From Kiloniellaceae bacterium (GTDB lineage Bacteria; Pseudomonadota; Alphaproteobacteria; Kiloniellales; J153): a stretch of 64,000 bases of DNA. A program made the translations under genes and the position numbers. The notes under the pieces were generated by a model. The model searched no databases and was not told the DNA's origin. It saw only the letters and a program-made list of their open reading frames with translations. Positions 1 to 11,309 of this stretch are shown here, one piece after another (the first letter of the stretch is position 1; each line of letters begins with the position of its first letter). Location: positions 230,302 to 294,301 of the forward strand of contig JAJFGJ010000016.1 of the NCBI GenBank assembly GCA_021776175.1. Direction: 5' to 3'.

Positions 1-2
1 GA

Positions 3-1166
3 CTGTTCCACCAGCAGGAGGCGGCGGCCGGATCGGTCTTCTGGCACCCCAAGGGCTGGACCCTGTACCGCACCCTCGAGACCTATATGCGCGCGCGGCT
101 GGAAGCGGCCGACTACGTGGAGGTCAAGACCCCGCAGTTGATCGACCGCGCGCTATGGGAAGCCTCGGGTCACTGGGAAAAATTCCGTGAACACATGTTC
201 ACGGCCGAAGCCGACGAGCATAAGGTGCTGGCTCTCAAACCCATGAACTGCCCGGCCCATGTGCAGATCTTTCGCCAGGGCATCACAAGTTATCGCGATC
301 TGCCGCTGCGCATGGCCGAATTCGGCTGCTGCCACCGCAACGAGCCCTCGGGCGCTCTCCATGGCTTGATGCGGGTGCGCGCCTTCACTCAGGACGACGC
401 CCATATTTTTTGCACGGAAGATCAGATCAGCAGCGAAACGGTTTCCTTCTGCGCGCTGCTGCAATCGATCTATCGCGATCTGGGCTTCGATGAGGTGACG
501 GTCAAGTTTTCCGACCGCCCGGCGACGCGCGCCGGCTCGGACGAGACTTGGGACAAGGCCGAGGGGGCGCTGCGCGAGGCGGTCGAGGAAGCCGGTCTCG
601 ACTACACGCTGAACCCTGGCGAAGGCGCCTTTTACGGGCCCAAGCTGGAATTCGTCCTGCGCGACGCCATTGGCCGGGAATGGCAGTGCGGCACCCTGCA
701 AGTCGATTTCGTTCTGCCCGAGCGCCTGGACGCGAGCTATATCGGCGAGGACGGCGAGAAGCACCGCCCGGTCATGTTGCACCGCGCGATCCTGGGTTCC
801 TTCGAACGCTTCCTCGCAATTCTGATCGAGCAGTTCGCGGGCCGCTTCCCGCTCTGGCTGGCGCCGGTTCAGATCGTCGTGGCGACAATCACCTCCGACG
901 CCGACGACTACGCGCTAAAGGTTCGCGATGCCTTCACGGAGGCGGGCTTGCGTTGCGAAACCGATCTGCGTAACGAGAAGATTAACTATAAGGTGCGAGA
1001 ACACAGCCTGGCCAAGGTGCCGGTCATCGCCGTGGTCGGGCGGCGCGAGGCCGAGGACGGCAAGGTCGCCCTGCGCCGCCTGGGCGGCAAGACGCAGGAG
1101 TTTCTTGCACTTGGCGAAGCAGTCACTAGAGTACAGGCAGAATCAACCCCGCCCACCGGCGCGTGA
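3..1166 (+). CDS. thrS: Threonine--tRNA ligase, C-terminal part (5' end outside window)
   Basis: Charges tRNA-Thr with threonine in the cytoplasm. The reading frame is open from base 3, so the TGS and editing domains lie before the window; the catalytic core and anticodon-binding domain are present. Visible are the three zinc ligands of the family (Cys in KPMNCPAH, His in FTQDDAHIF, His in [14 protein letters not shown]), class II motif 2 (HRNEPSGAL) and motif 3 (GSFERF). The anticodon-binding domain starts at about [11 protein letters not shown] and runs to the stop. It is the first gene of a thrS-infC-rpmI-rplT-pheST order also known from E. coli, and infC follows after a 57-nt gap. Function is certain; only the N-terminus is unseen. 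Confidence 0.97.
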   Translation: MFHQQEAAAGSVFWHPKGWTLYRTLETYMRARLEAADYVEVKTPQLIDRALWEASGHWEKFREHMFTAEADEHKVLALKPMNCPAHVQIFRQGITSYRDLPLRMAEFGCCHRNEPSGALHGLMRVRAFTQDDAHIFCTEDQISSETVSFCALLQSIYRDLGFDEVTVKFSDRPATRAGSDETWDKAEGALREAVEEAGLDYTLNPGEGAFYGPKLEFVLRDAIGREWQCGTLQVDFVLPERLDASYIGEDGEKHRPVMLHRAILGSFERFLAILIEQFAGRFPLWLAPVQIVVATITSDADDYALKVRDAFTEAGLRCETDLRNEKINYKVREHSLAKVPVIAVVGRREAEDGKVALRRLGGKTQEFLALGEAVTRVQAESTPPTGA

Positions 1167-1180
1167 CGCTGGAAAACGCG

Positions 1181-1208
1181 GATCGCTTAACTGAGATCGC
1201 TTAACTGA
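1181..1208. repeat. 14-bp perfect tandem duplication in the thrS-infC gap
   Basis: GATCGCTTAACTGA occurs twice without a gap (1181-1194 and 1195-1208), just before the infC Shine-Dalgarno sequence. The second copy ends in the in-frame TGA that closes the infC frame upstream. It may be a simple slippage duplication; no function is proposed. Confidence 0.6.
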
Positions 1209-1223
1209 GAGGGAGCTTACCCC

Positions 1224-1760
1224 ATAGCACGACCGCCATTTAATCTGACACCGTCCCGCGATGGGCCGCGTGCCAACGAATTCATCAACGTCCCCGAGGT
1301 TCGTCTCATTGACGAGCATGGAGAGAACGTCGGCGTTGTCGACCGCGACGAGGCAATGCGCCGGGCCATCGATGCCGGCCTTGACTTGGTGGAAATTTCA
1401 CCGAACGCCGCGCCTCCTGTCTGCAAGATCCTCGATTTCGGACGCTTCAAGTACGAGGACCAGAAGAAGAAGGCCGAGGCGCGCAAGAAGCAGAAGGTCA
1501 TCGACGTCAAGGAAATCAAGATGCGGCCGAATATCGACCAGCATGATTATGACGTGAAGATGCGTTCGATCCTGCGCTTCTTGGAGGACGGCGATAAGGT
1601 CAAGGTGACCTTGCGCTTCCGGGGCCGCGAAATGGCGCACCAGGACCTTGGCCTGAAGGTCTTGATCCGGGTCCGCGATCAGCTTGAGGAACTCACCAAG
1701 GTCGAGCAGTTTCCCAGGCTCGAGGGCCGCCAGATGATCATGGTTCTGGCCCCTCGTTAG
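1224..1760 (+). CDS. infC: Translation initiation factor IF-3, apparent AUA start
   Basis: IF-3 binds the 30S subunit, prevents premature 50S joining and proofreads the start codon. The 178-aa product has the expected length, with the N-domain ([19 protein letters not shown]), the basic linker ([11 protein letters not shown]) and the C-domain ([30 protein letters not shown]). The first ATG in frame (1356) would remove most of the N-domain. Between the upstream in-frame stop (1206-1208) and 1356 there is no ATG, GTG or TTG. The homologous N-terminus begins at ATA 1224, which follows a Shine-Dalgarno AGGGAG (1210-1215) by 8 nt. Known biology: E. coli infC starts at AUU and IF-3 represses its own non-canonical start. 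Inference: the same autoregulation acts here through AUA. Confidence 0.93.
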   Translation: MARPPFNLTPSRDGPRANEFINVPEVRLIDEHGENVGVVDRDEAMRRAIDAGLDLVEISPNAAPPVCKILDFGRFKYEDQKKKAEARKKQKVIDVKEIKMRPNIDQHDYDVKMRSILRFLEDGDKVKVTLRFRGREMAHQDLGLKVLIRVRDQLEELTKVEQFPRLEGRQMIMVLAPR

Positions 1761-1778
1761 GTGCCGGCCCCGGCCCCG

Positions 1779-1819
1779 CCGCTGGCCAAGACCGCGCCTT
1801 GCAAAGGCTTGGCCAGCGG
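1779..1819 (+). promoter_or_regulatory. 12-bp stem-loop between infC and rpmI (possible L20 leader or attenuator)
   Basis: 1779-1790 (CCGCTGGCCAAG) pairs perfectly with 1808-1819 around a 17-nt loop. It sits 96 nt before rpmI with no T-run behind it, so a plain terminator is unlikely. In E. coli and Bacillus, L20 represses rpmI-rplT through structured leader RNA. A comparable role is possible here by position, but the known L20 sites were not matched base by base. Confidence 0.4.
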
Positions 1820-1914
1820 GCTATAACCGGCGCCTTCCGACATGAGCGGTCCGGCTAAAGGGCATGCCCAGCCGCTTAAAACACCGGTAAATCATAGACA
1901 TAAGGACCCGTGAA

Positions 1915-2115
1915 ATGCCCAAGCTGAAGAGCAAGAGCGGCGCGCGCAAGCGCTTCCGCGTGACCGGCACCGGCAAGGTGGTGATGAATTTCGCCAAGAA
2001 GCGCCATATGCTTCGCCGGAAAACCCAAAAAATGAAGCGCAAGGCTCGCGGCACCCAGATCATGGCCGCGTGCGACGCTAAGATCGTCAAGCGCAACTTC
2101 CTACCCTACGCCTAA
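1915..2115 (+). CDS. rpmI: 50S ribosomal protein L35
   Basis: Small, very basic large-subunit protein of 66 aa, the normal length. The family signature [20 protein letters not shown] is at the N-terminus and the typical [16 protein letters not shown] follows. It lies in the conserved infC-rpmI-rplT block, with rplT starting 11 nt downstream, so the two are almost surely cotranscribed and coregulated. Confidence 0.98.
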   Translation: MPKLKSKSGARKRFRVTGTGKVVMNFAKKRHMLRRKTQKMKRKARGTQIMAACDAKIVKRNFLPYA

Positions 2116-2126
2116 GGAGAACGGAC

Positions 2127-2498
2127 ATGGCTCGCGTAAAGCGTGGTGTGACCGCACGCGCCCGGCACAAGAAAGTCGTCAAACAAGCCAAGGGCTATGA
2201 CGCCAGGAACAAGAACGTCTTTCGCACCGCCGTCCAGCGGGTCGAGAAAGGCCTCCAATACGCCTATCGCGACCGGCGGGTCCGCAAGCGGACCTTTCGC
2301 GGCCTGTGGATCCAGCGCATCAACGCCGGCGCCCGCGAGCACGGCCTGACCTATTCCCAGTTCATGAACGGGCTGAAGCGCGCCGGCATCGAGGTCGACC
2401 GCAAGGTTCTGTCGGATCTGGCGATACGCGAGCCCGGGGCTTTCAAATCCCTGGCCGAACAGGCGCAGAGCGCGCTGACCGCGGCCGGAAACGCTTAG
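2127..2498 (+). CDS. rplT: 50S ribosomal protein L20
   Basis: Early-assembly large-subunit protein that binds 23S rRNA. The 123-aa product starts [17 protein letters not shown], the L20 signature, and has the [29 protein letters not shown] core. It is a few residues longer than the usual 117-120 aa. An AAGGAGA Shine-Dalgarno precedes the ATG. It is cotranscribed with rpmI; L20 is the known autoregulator of this operon in other bacteria. Confidence 0.98.
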   Translation: MARVKRGVTARARHKKVVKQAKGYDARNKNVFRTAVQRVEKGLQYAYRDRRVRKRTFRGLWIQRINAGAREHGLTYSQFMNGLKRAGIEVDRKVLSDLAIREPGAFKSLAEQAQSALTAAGNA

Positions 2499-2551
2499 GC
2501 GCGACTTGCAAGGCCGGCTTCTTGGGCCGGCCAGCCGCCGCTGGCAGGACC

Positions 2552-3625
2552 ATGGAAGACCTGGATCACCTGAAAAGCAGCCTGATGGACGAGGTCGCCG
2601 CCGCGCGCGACCCCGGCGCCCTGGAGGCGGTGCGCGTGCGCGTGCTGGGCAAAAAGGGCGCCGTGACCCAGCGCATGAAAACCCTGGGCGGTTTGGAGCC
2701 CGAGGCGCGCAAGGCCGCCGGTCAAGCCCTCAACGCCCTTAAGGACGCCCTGGCGGGCGCCATAGAGGCGCGCAAGACCGCGCTCGCGGACGAGGCCCTA
2801 AGCGCGCGCCTGGAGCGCGAGACGGTCGATGTCACCCTGCCCGGCCGCCCGGCGCCGGCCGGGCACATCCACCCCATAAGCCAGACCCTGGAAGAACTGG
2901 TCGCCATATTCGGCGAGATGGGCTTCTCGGTCGCCGAAGGCCCCGATATCGAGGACGATTTCCACAACTTCACCGCCCTCAACATCCCCCAGGAGCACCC
3001 GGCGCGACAGGATCACGATACCTTCTACCTGCCGCCCCTGACGCCGGACGCGGCGCGCATGGTTCTGCGCACCCACACCTCGCCGGTGCAAATCCGCACC
3101 ATGCAAAGCGTCGAGCCGCCGATCCGTATCATCGTGCCGGGGCGCACCTACCGCGCCGATTCCGATGCCACCCATTCGCCCATGTTCCACCAGGTCGAGG
3201 GCCTGGTCATCGACGAGGCCGCGCACATGGGGCATCTGAAGGGAACGCTGATCGATTTCTGCCGCGCCTTCTTCGGCATTAGCGACTTGCCGGTCCGCTT
3301 CCGGCCCAGCTACTTCCCCTTCACCGAACCCAGCGCCGAGGTCGACATCGGCTGTAGCCGCGAAGGCGGTCAGCTCAAGATCGGCCACGGCAAGGATTGG
3401 CTTGAAATCCTGGGCAGCGGCATGGTCCACCCCAAGGTGCTGGAGAACTGCGGCATCGATTCGACCCGCTATCAGGGCTTCGCCTTCGGCATGGGGATCG
3501 AACGCATCGCCATGCTGAAATACGGCATGCCGGATCTGCGCCCCTTCTACGATAGCGACCTGCGCTGGCTGCGCCACTACGGCTTCCTGCCGCTGGAGAC
3601 GCCGAGCATGGTGCGCGGGTTATGA
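2552..3625 (+). CDS. pheS: Phenylalanine--tRNA ligase alpha subunit
   Basis: Catalytic subunit of the alpha2-beta2 PheRS. The start is set at ATG 2552 ([15 protein letters not shown]), because the frame runs open further upstream only by overlapping rplT. The product is 357 aa: an N-terminal coiled-coil arm (residues 1-100) that binds tRNA, then the class II catalytic core with [16 protein letters not shown], motif 2 around [28 protein letters not shown] and motif 3 [17 protein letters not shown]. It overlaps pheT by 4 nt (ATGA), indicating translational coupling for equal subunit amounts. Confidence 0.97.
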   Translation: MEDLDHLKSSLMDEVAAARDPGALEAVRVRVLGKKGAVTQRMKTLGGLEPEARKAAGQALNALKDALAGAIEARKTALADEALSARLERETVDVTLPGRPAPAGHIHPISQTLEELVAIFGEMGFSVAEGPDIEDDFHNFTALNIPQEHPARQDHDTFYLPPLTPDAARMVLRTHTSPVQIRTMQSVEPPIRIIVPGRTYRADSDATHSPMFHQVEGLVIDEAAHMGHLKGTLIDFCRAFFGISDLPVRFRPSYFPFTEPSAEVDIGCSREGGQLKIGHGKDWLEILGSGMVHPKVLENCGIDSTRYQGFAFGMGIERIAMLKYGMPDLRPFYDSDLRWLRHYGFLPLETPSMVRGL

Positions 3626-6024
3626 AATTCACCCTGAACTGGCTGAAGGACCACCTGGACACCGAGGCGGGTCTGGATGAGATCGCCGCCAAGCTCTCCA
3701 TGATCGGGCTTGAGGTCGAGGGGATCGAGGACCGGGCCAAGGACCTGGCGCCCTTTAAGGTCGCCTACGTCAAGGAAGCCAAACAACATCCCAATGCCGA
3801 CCGCCTGCGCGTGTGCCTGGTCGATACCGGCACGGAAGTCGTTCAGGTGGTCTGCGGCGCGCCCAACGCGCGCACCGGCATGAAAGGTATTTTCGCGCCC
3901 GCCGGCTGCGTGATTCCCGGTTCCGGCGATGTCTTGAAGCCGGGCGAAATTCGCGGCGAGAAATCCAACGGCATGTTGGTCTCGGAACGCGAGATGGGCC
4001 TGTCCGACGAGCACGAGGGCATTATCGAAGTCGCGGCCGATAGCGAAATCGGCGCGCCCTTCGCCCAGATCGCCGGTCTCGACGATCCCGTTATCGAAGT
4101 CGCCATCACCCCCAACAGAGGCGATTGCCTGGGCGTGCGCGGTATCGCCCGCGACCTGGCCGCCGCCGGTCTGGGGACCTTGAAGCCGGTCGATCTGTCG
4201 CCGGTGCCGGGCAGCTTCGACAGCCCCATGATCTGGCGCCGCGATCTGCCCGAAGACGCCCAGGACGCCTGTCCCTATGTCGCCGGGCGCTTGTTCCGCC
4301 ATATCGAGAACGGGCCCAGTCCCAAGTGGATGCAGGCCCGCCTGCGCGCAATCGGCCTGCGGCCGATTTCGGCCCTGGTCGATATCACCAACTACGTGAC
4401 CTACGATCTGAACCGGCCGCTCCATGTCTTCGACGCCGCCAAGGTCAAGGGCGATCCGGTCATGCGCCTGGCGCGCGAGGGCGAGGAGATCGTAGCCCTG
4501 GACGGCGAGACTTACCGCCTGTCGCCCGGCATGGTGGTGATCGCGGACGAGGCCGGGCCGGAGGGCATCGGCGGCGTCATGGGCGGCGAGCCCTCGGGCG
4601 TGAGCCCCGAGACGAGCGAGGTTTTCCTCGAGGTCGCGTTGTTCGATCCGGTACGGGTCGCGATCACGGGGCGCAGGCTGGGCATTCTTTCCGACGCCCG
4701 CTATCGCTTCGAGCGCGGCCTCGACCCGCAATCGGCGGTGTGGGGCGCCGAGGTGGCGGCGCGTCTAATCCTGGATATTTGCGGTGGCGAGGCAAGCCAT
4801 GTGGTCAATGCCGGAGTCATGCCTTCGGCCGAGCGTCACCTGTCCCTGCGCCCCGGACGGGTCGCGGCCCTGGGCGGTGTCGAGGTGCCGGCCGCCGATC
4901 AGACCCGTATCCTGACCGATCTGGGCTTCGAGGTTTCCCAAAGCGGTGAAAAGATCGACGTGAAGGTTCCGGGCTGGCGCAACGATGTCGAGTGCGAGGC
5001 CTGCCTGGTCGAGGAAGTCCTGCGCATTCGCGGTTTCGACGAGATCCCGGCCGTGGCCTTGCCGCGCCAGGGCGATCTGCCGGACGCTGTCCTCACCCCG
5101 GCGCAAAAGCGGGTCTCGCTCGCGCGCACGGCCCTGGCCTGGCGCGGGCTGGAAGAGGCGGTGACCTTCTCTTTCGTTTCGCGCCGCGAGGCCGCCATGT
5201 TCGGCGGCGGGGCGGCGGCCTTGCGCCTCGACAATCCGATCAGCGCCGATCTCGACGTCATGCGCCCCAGCGTGCTGCCCGGCCTGGCGGCGGCGGCGGC
5301 GCGCAATGCCGACCGGGGCTTGAGCGCGGCGGCGCTGTTCGAGATCGGGCCGCAATATGCCGACGCGACCCCCAAGGGACAGACGCGGGCGGCCGCCGGC
5401 CTGCGCGCCGGTCCGGCCGGACCGCGCCACTGGTCCGCCGCGCCGCGCGGCGTCGACGCTCTGGACGCCAAGGCCGATGCCCTGGCGGTGCTGGCGGCCT
5501 GCGGCGCGCCGGTCGACAATCTGCAAACCACGCGCGATGCCCCGTCCTGGTATCACCCCGGCCGCTCCGGTGCCTTGCGCCTGGGCCCCAATATCCTGGC
5601 CCACTTCGGCGAGCTGCATCCGCGCGTGCTGGAAGGCTTTTCCCTGCGCGGGCCGGCGGTCGCTTTCGAGGTGTTTCTGGATAAGGTGCCCTTGCCGCGA
5701 GCCAAGGACGGCAAACTCAAGGCGCCACCCGCCCTGTCGCCGTTTCAAGCGGTGGAGCGCGATTTCGCTTTCCTGGTCGATGCCGACGTACCGGCCGATA
5801 AGCTGATCCGCGCCGCCAAGGGCGCCGACAAGGCGCTGATCGCCAAGGTCGATCTCTTCGATGTCTACACCGGCAAGGGGGTCGAGGCGGACCGCAAATC
5901 GCTCGCCATCGCGGTCACCCTGCAACCCAAGGACCGCACCCTGACCGATCCCGAGATCGAAGCCGCCGCCGCCAAGATCGTCGCCGCCGTAACCAAGGCC
6001 ACCGGCGCGGTGCTGCGGGGCTAG
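3622..6024 (+). CDS. pheT: Phenylalanine--tRNA ligase beta subunit
   Basis: Non-catalytic and editing subunit of PheRS, 800 aa, the normal size. Domain order from the N-terminus: a short B1, an OB-fold tRNA-binding domain (about residues 40-150, [15 protein letters not shown]), the B3/B4 editing domain (about 210-390, [18 protein letters not shown]), B5, the catalytic-like domain, and a C-terminal FDX-ACB anticodon-binding domain (about 705-799, [16 protein letters not shown]). It starts inside the pheS stop (ATGA overlap) and is the last gene of the translation operon. Confidence 0.97.
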   Translation: MKFTLNWLKDHLDTEAGLDEIAAKLSMIGLEVEGIEDRAKDLAPFKVAYVKEAKQHPNADRLRVCLVDTGTEVVQVVCGAPNARTGMKGIFAPAGCVIPGSGDVLKPGEIRGEKSNGMLVSEREMGLSDEHEGIIEVAADSEIGAPFAQIAGLDDPVIEVAITPNRGDCLGVRGIARDLAAAGLGTLKPVDLSPVPGSFDSPMIWRRDLPEDAQDACPYVAGRLFRHIENGPSPKWMQARLRAIGLRPISALVDITNYVTYDLNRPLHVFDAAKVKGDPVMRLAREGEEIVALDGETYRLSPGMVVIADEAGPEGIGGVMGGEPSGVSPETSEVFLEVALFDPVRVAITGRRLGILSDARYRFERGLDPQSAVWGAEVAARLILDICGGEASHVVNAGVMPSAERHLSLRPGRVAALGGVEVPAADQTRILTDLGFEVSQSGEKIDVKVPGWRNDVECEACLVEEVLRIRGFDEIPAVALPRQGDLPDAVLTPAQKRVSLARTALAWRGLEEAVTFSFVSRREAAMFGGGAAALRLDNPISADLDVMRPSVLPGLAAAAARNADRGLSAAALFEIGPQYADATPKGQTRAAAGLRAGPAGPRHWSAAPRGVDALDAKADALAVLAACGAPVDNLQTTRDAPSWYHPGRSGALRLGPNILAHFGELHPRVLEGFSLRGPAVAFEVFLDKVPLPRAKDGKLKAPPALSPFQAVERDFAFLVDADVPADKLIRAAKGADKALIAKVDLFDVYTGKGVEADRKSLAIAVTLQPKDRTLTDPEIEAAAAKIVAAVTKATGAVLRG

Positions 6025-6034
6025 GAGAGCGTAA

Positions 6035-6679
6035 ATGCCTGCGGCCCGATTCATTGAGGCATTCCGCAACTCTTTATCGGCGAGGGCCGTGCGGGACGAC
6101 TCCTTGACCCCCTTCGCCGAGGCTTTGCGGCTTAGCGCCGGGACTCCTGCAAACACGGCCGCGGATGACCTGGACCACCCCCTGATGGCACGCTTGGATG
6201 AGGCCTTGAGACGCGCCCAGGGCGATCCCGATCTGATCTCGGCGGTCACGGAAATGGCGGCGGCGGGCGACTGGTTCCAAGTCTACACTGGCGAGGGCAT
6301 CAATGCCGCCATGGCCGATTTCATGCTGGCGAAAGTGGCTGTTGGACCGAAAGGGCTCTTGATCGACAAATCGATCCGGGCCGGTATCTTCTTGCTGGCG
6401 CCGAATTTCGAATATCCGATGCACGACCATGGGGCGCTTGAAATTTATTACGTCCATTCCGGCACCCTCGACATCCAGAATGGCACGGACTCCGCGCCCC
6501 GGCGCATGAGCCCTGGCCAATACTCCGTGACGCCGAGCGAGGTGCCGCACGCGCTTTGGACCGGCGATGCGCCGGTGATATTGCTCTTTGTCTGGACCGG
6601 TGAGGTAACCGCCCCGATCTGGTGGTGGGTCCAGGACGAAGACGGAGTCTGGACCAAGACGCTGGCGAAAAAACTCTAA
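6035..6679 (+). CDS. Cupin protein of the dimethylsulfoniopropionate (DMSP) lyase family
   Basis: 214 aa with a single C-terminal cupin barrel (about residues 120-195) and an N-terminal helical region of about 80 residues. The segment FEYPMHDHGALEIYYVHSG carries the Y-x2-H-x-H-x3-E-x-Y pattern that binds metal in DddQ/DddL/DddW-type DMSP lyases; the second cupin motif contains the His in VPHALWTGD. Such enzymes cleave the marine osmolyte DMSP to dimethyl sulfide and acrylate. No acrylate-degradation or DMSP-transport genes are adjacent, so the actual substrate is open. It starts 10 nt after pheT with a GGAG-type Shine-Dalgarno and may be read through from that operon. Family assignment is fairly good; catalysis is inferred. 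Confidence 0.6.
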   Translation: MPAARFIEAFRNSLSARAVRDDSLTPFAEALRLSAGTPANTAADDLDHPLMARLDEALRRAQGDPDLISAVTEMAAAGDWFQVYTGEGINAAMADFMLAKVAVGPKGLLIDKSIRAGIFLLAPNFEYPMHDHGALEIYYVHSGTLDIQNGTDSAPRRMSPGQYSVTPSEVPHALWTGDAPVILLFVWTGEVTAPIWWWVQDEDGVWTKTLAKKL

Positions 6680-6692
6680 CCCGGCGCCTGGT

Positions 6693-6961
6693 CTAGTGGA
6701 TAGAATCTAACATATGGTACCCTTACGATCGCCTATCCCGGCTTCCAGGCAGGAGAAGGCCCGCAGGCGATGCCAAAGCATCGTCGAGGGTCTTCGACGC
6801 ACCGGGAAACCGGGATAGGCGACCCGGAGGGCGGCTTACCGCGCTCACCGGCCGCGTTGCGCGACGCTTCCAATGGGATGGCATTGCGGCGCATCGCGCG
6901 CCTAACCGGTGAACTCGGGAAGCCGTCGTAAGGGTACCATATGTTAGATTCTATCCACTAG
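6693..6961. mobile_element. 269-bp MITE-like element with 36-bp perfect terminal inverted repeats
   Basis: The ends 6693-6728 and 6926-6961 are perfect 36-bp inverted repeats beginning CTAGTGGATAGAATCTAACA. The interior has no coding capacity but holds a second 13-bp inverted pair (6729-6741 and 6810-6822, TCGCCTATCCCGG), so the element can fold extensively. Both outer ends are CTAG, a palindrome that could be part of the repeat or a duplicated target; IS870-like IS5-family elements are known to target CTAG. The right CTAG supplies the TAG stop of the next gene. No transposase is nearby, so this would be a non-autonomous element. A large bidirectional hairpin terminator is the alternative. 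Confidence 0.75.
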
Positions 6962-7515
6962 CTGTCCAGCACGCGAACCCTGGGCCAGGTCGCGGGCCAG
7001 GACTTGGCCGCTATCCGCTTCAGGTAAGCCTCGTGCCGCGATTTCGATTTCAGCGCATGCGGGGTCGGGCGCACGGTCATGGTCATGAGATCGCTCAAGC
7101 CGAGGGGCGCTAAAATCTCCAACCCATGGGCGCCAAGGCGAATCGCGACCGCCGTCGGCGTTTCCAGCCAATGACACAAGGCATCTTCCACCGAGTCATA
7201 GGGCGCGTCGCCGTTGCGCGCATGCATCCGGGCTTGATTTCTTACCGACCAGGGGGCGGGCAGGATCGTATTCAAGCGCGCCTCCAAGGCCCGTTCGTGG
7301 CTTTGGCCGGTATTTTCGGGGTCGAAATAGATCACATCGATGTCGTTGAGCGGCGTCGCTTCGGTGAACCCGTGCAAGCGGTCCCACACCAGGTTACGCA
7401 AAAACCCGGCCCCGATCCAGATATCGGCCTGCGCGAGGCCGGCGACGGCCGTCAGCGCCGCCATGTGCCAGGCCTCGGCGGCAACGATCTGGCCGATGCG
7501 CTTTTTGACGCCCAT
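6958..7515 (-). CDS. Nucleotidyltransferase family protein (NTP_transf_6)
   Basis: 185-aa protein of the NTP_transf_6 (formerly DUF925) family, a pol-beta-like nucleotidyltransferase fold of unknown substrate. The signature is WIGAGFLRNLVWDRLHG followed by NDIDVIYFD, the latter providing the two metal-binding aspartates. Its stop codon TAG lies inside the CTAG end of the adjacent 269-bp element, so insertion may have reset the C-terminus. It is divergent from lepA with about 127 bp between the start codons. Confidence 0.8.
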   Translation of the reverse strand: MGVKKRIGQIVAAEAWHMAALTAVAGLAQADIWIGAGFLRNLVWDRLHGFTEATPLNDIDVIYFDPENTGQSHERALEARLNTILPAPWSVRNQARMHARNGDAPYDSVEDALCHWLETPTAVAIRLGAHGLEILAPLGLSDLMTMTVRPTPHALKSKSRHEAYLKRIAAKSWPATWPRVRVLDS

Positions 7516-7642
7516 CGCGCTGTTTTCCCGAGCCGTGTTTTGATATCCCCAGAGGCAAGCATATACCTTGCATGCGGTGGTTTCAGGCCCTTCTTGCCGC
7601 CCCCTTGGCCTGCTTCCATGGCGGTGCTATAGCCAGCCCGCC

Positions 7643-9445
<1,803 letters not shown>

Positions 9446-9648
9446 GGCTGGCGGCGGTGCCGGAAGGGGCCGTTAGCGAGGATCGCCGATAGTTATTTCT
9501 TAACGCCCTTCCCGTCTTAGCGAAATTCTAACCAGCCATGAGGCATGATTCTTCCACGGGCCAAAGCGCCCCCGAATCGGCCCGGTCTTGCGGATCTTCG
9601 CCTTGGGCCGGGCATGGGTTCCACCGCCGCGGTGACGGAAGGCGTGTC

Positions 9649-10119
9649 ATGGTCGATGTATATCAAGAAGCGAGATCCCAGGAGCGCGGCGATTCGGACG
9701 CGGATTATTGGCTGGTTTGCCTGCACGAAGTCGCCGGCTGCCCGGCGATCCTGCGCCTCATGGTCGAAATCCCCGACGACATAGACGCTGGCGGCTTGGG
9801 CGATCGGGTCGCCATTGTCTGGGCCTACGAGTCGGAGCCCGACGGCCTGCCCAAGGAGGCCGATAGCGCCCGGATGGATTTCTTCGAAGACGTTCTGGTG
9901 GAGGCCGTGGAATCGCGGATGAATGCCTGCCTGGCTATCGTCTCGACCGCCAAGGGCGCCAAGGAGTGGACGATCTATGCCGACGACGGCAAGGCGGTCG
10001 TTACTTATGCGATGGAATTGGCTCGGGAAAACAACCTGCCGGTTCAGGTGCGCAGCGAACTGGACCCCGATTGGGAAGCTTACCGCAGGCTGTTGGCGGT
10101 CGCCGACGAGGCTCAATAA
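9649..10119 (+). CDS. DUF695-like protein
   Basis: 156-aa soluble protein from ATG 9649, which has a GGAAGG Shine-Dalgarno 6 nt upstream; the frame is open back to 9538 but that part is low-complexity. The sequence resembles DUF695: an initial AILRLMVEIPDD strand region, STAKGAKEWTIYADD in the second half and DPDWEAYRRLL near the end. The function of the family is unknown. It stands alone between lepA and the AraC regulator. Confidence 0.65.
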   Translation: MVDVYQEARSQERGDSDADYWLVCLHEVAGCPAILRLMVEIPDDIDAGGLGDRVAIVWAYESEPDGLPKEADSARMDFFEDVLVEAVESRMNACLAIVSTAKGAKEWTIYADDGKAVVTYAMELARENNLPVQVRSELDPDWEAYRRLLAVADEAQ

Positions 10120-10173
10120 ACCCACTAGGTGTGGAGTCTCCGCAGGTTATTCACATCTAGGCGTCGTTGCGGA

Positions 10174-11103
10174 TCAAGACGGGCCGGGCGAATTTCTTCC
10201 CGCGTTAAGGCGGTATGCATTCGGATCGATGCCGTAAAGCGTCTTGAAGGCATGGGAAAAATTACTGCGGCTGCGGTAGCCGATTTTTCCCGCGATCGTC
10301 TTAACCGGCAGATCGGTGGTTTGCAGGAAATGCGCGGCACGGCGCAAGCGGCTTTCCATGAGGAAACTATGGGGCGAGCGGCCGAAGGCGCGGGCGAAAT
10401 GGGCGCCGAAGCTGGACCGGCTCATGCCCGCGAGCGCCGCCAGTTCCTCGACACTGATTTCCCTCTCCGGGTGCGTCATCATGGAATCGATCGCCGCGCT
10501 CAAGCGCGGGTTTTCCATGGCCCGCAACCAGGGCAGGCGCGCGTCTCCCCGCTCCGCCAGCCGCCGGAGGGCGAAGATCAAGCATTGCTTCATCAAGGCT
10601 TCCGCCAGGGCGGTACTGCCCAGGCGCCGCTCGGACAATTCCGACAGCAAGGCCCTGAAGGCGTGCTGGATCGCATGGTCAGGCGGAAACGATTCGACGA
10701 TGGGGCTATCCAGAAGATCGAAGACCCCGGTTCCTTCGCCATAGGTGGCGCGAACCCGGCCGCAGGCCATCACGACATCCGGCGCGCCATCGCCCGCTTG
10801 CAGCCAGCGCAATCCCTCGGATAGCGATACGCATGTCGTCTCGTCGGCCAGGCAGGACCGCTCGGCGTCGTGGGTGGCGATGCTCTGGGTCATGCCGCGC
10901 GGGATGAGAATGATGGTGTTGGGTTCGAAAGGAACCGGGCCGCCGTCGCCCAGCCGCAACAGGCCCGTGCCTTGCAGGGCGAAATGCACGGTAACGCAGC
11001 CTTGGCCCGCCAGATCCAGGCGCCAGCCGTGGCGCACGTCGCATATGGCGAAGGGGTCGACCTCGACATCGAAGGCCGACAACAATTTATCGAGTGCCGT
11101 CAT
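10174..11103 (-). CDS. AraC-family transcriptional regulator
   Basis: 309 aa. The N-terminal half is a cupin-like ligand-binding domain (VTVHFALQGTGLLRLGDG, ILIPRGMTQSI); the C-terminal 100 residues carry two helix-turn-helix motifs (ISVEELAALAGMSRSSFGAHF and IAGKIGYRSRSNFSHAFKTL). The second HTH ends in the usual SHAFKTLYGIDPNAYR. It is divergent from the Tat-exported hydrolase, 206 bp away, and most likely controls that gene. The inducer is unknown. Confidence 0.9.
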   Translation of the reverse strand: MTALDKLLSAFDVEVDPFAICDVRHGWRLDLAGQGCVTVHFALQGTGLLRLGDGGPVPFEPNTIILIPRGMTQSIATHDAERSCLADETTCVSLSEGLRWLQAGDGAPDVVMACGRVRATYGEGTGVFDLLDSPIVESFPPDHAIQHAFRALLSELSERRLGSTALAEALMKQCLIFALRRLAERGDARLPWLRAMENPRLSAAIDSMMTHPEREISVEELAALAGMSRSSFGAHFARAFGRSPHSFLMESRLRRAAHFLQTTDLPVKTIAGKIGYRSRSNFSHAFKTLYGIDPNAYRLNAGRNSPGPS

Positions 11104-11112
11104 GGTTCCCTC

Positions 11113-11141
11113 GTAACGCGGCGCCTTTGTAACGCGGCGCC
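11113..11141. promoter_or_regulatory. Direct repeat near the AraC start (candidate operator)
   Basis: GTAACGCGGCGCC occurs at 11113-11125 and 11129-11141, a 16-bp period, within 40 bp of the AraC regulator start codon. AraC proteins bind direct repeats, so this could be an autoregulatory site; binding is inferred from position only. Confidence 0.35.
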
Positions 11142-11309
11142 GGGCTTCAGCTTAACCGATAAACCGCCGGTGAAAAGCCGGGATACACGAAACCGTGAGA
11201 GAGCGTTCCCACGGCAAGGTGTTGGTAATGGCACGACTCCTGGCGGATCTGGCACCCGTGGATCGTGTAGTTTGAGGGCTTATCTGTAATCTGGGAGGCA
11301 TAGAAGCCC

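Noticed and set aside
4765..6249. 494-codon frame opposite pheT
   Set aside because: Antisense shadow of pheT with Gln/Gly/Arg/His-rich composition; pheT is certain.
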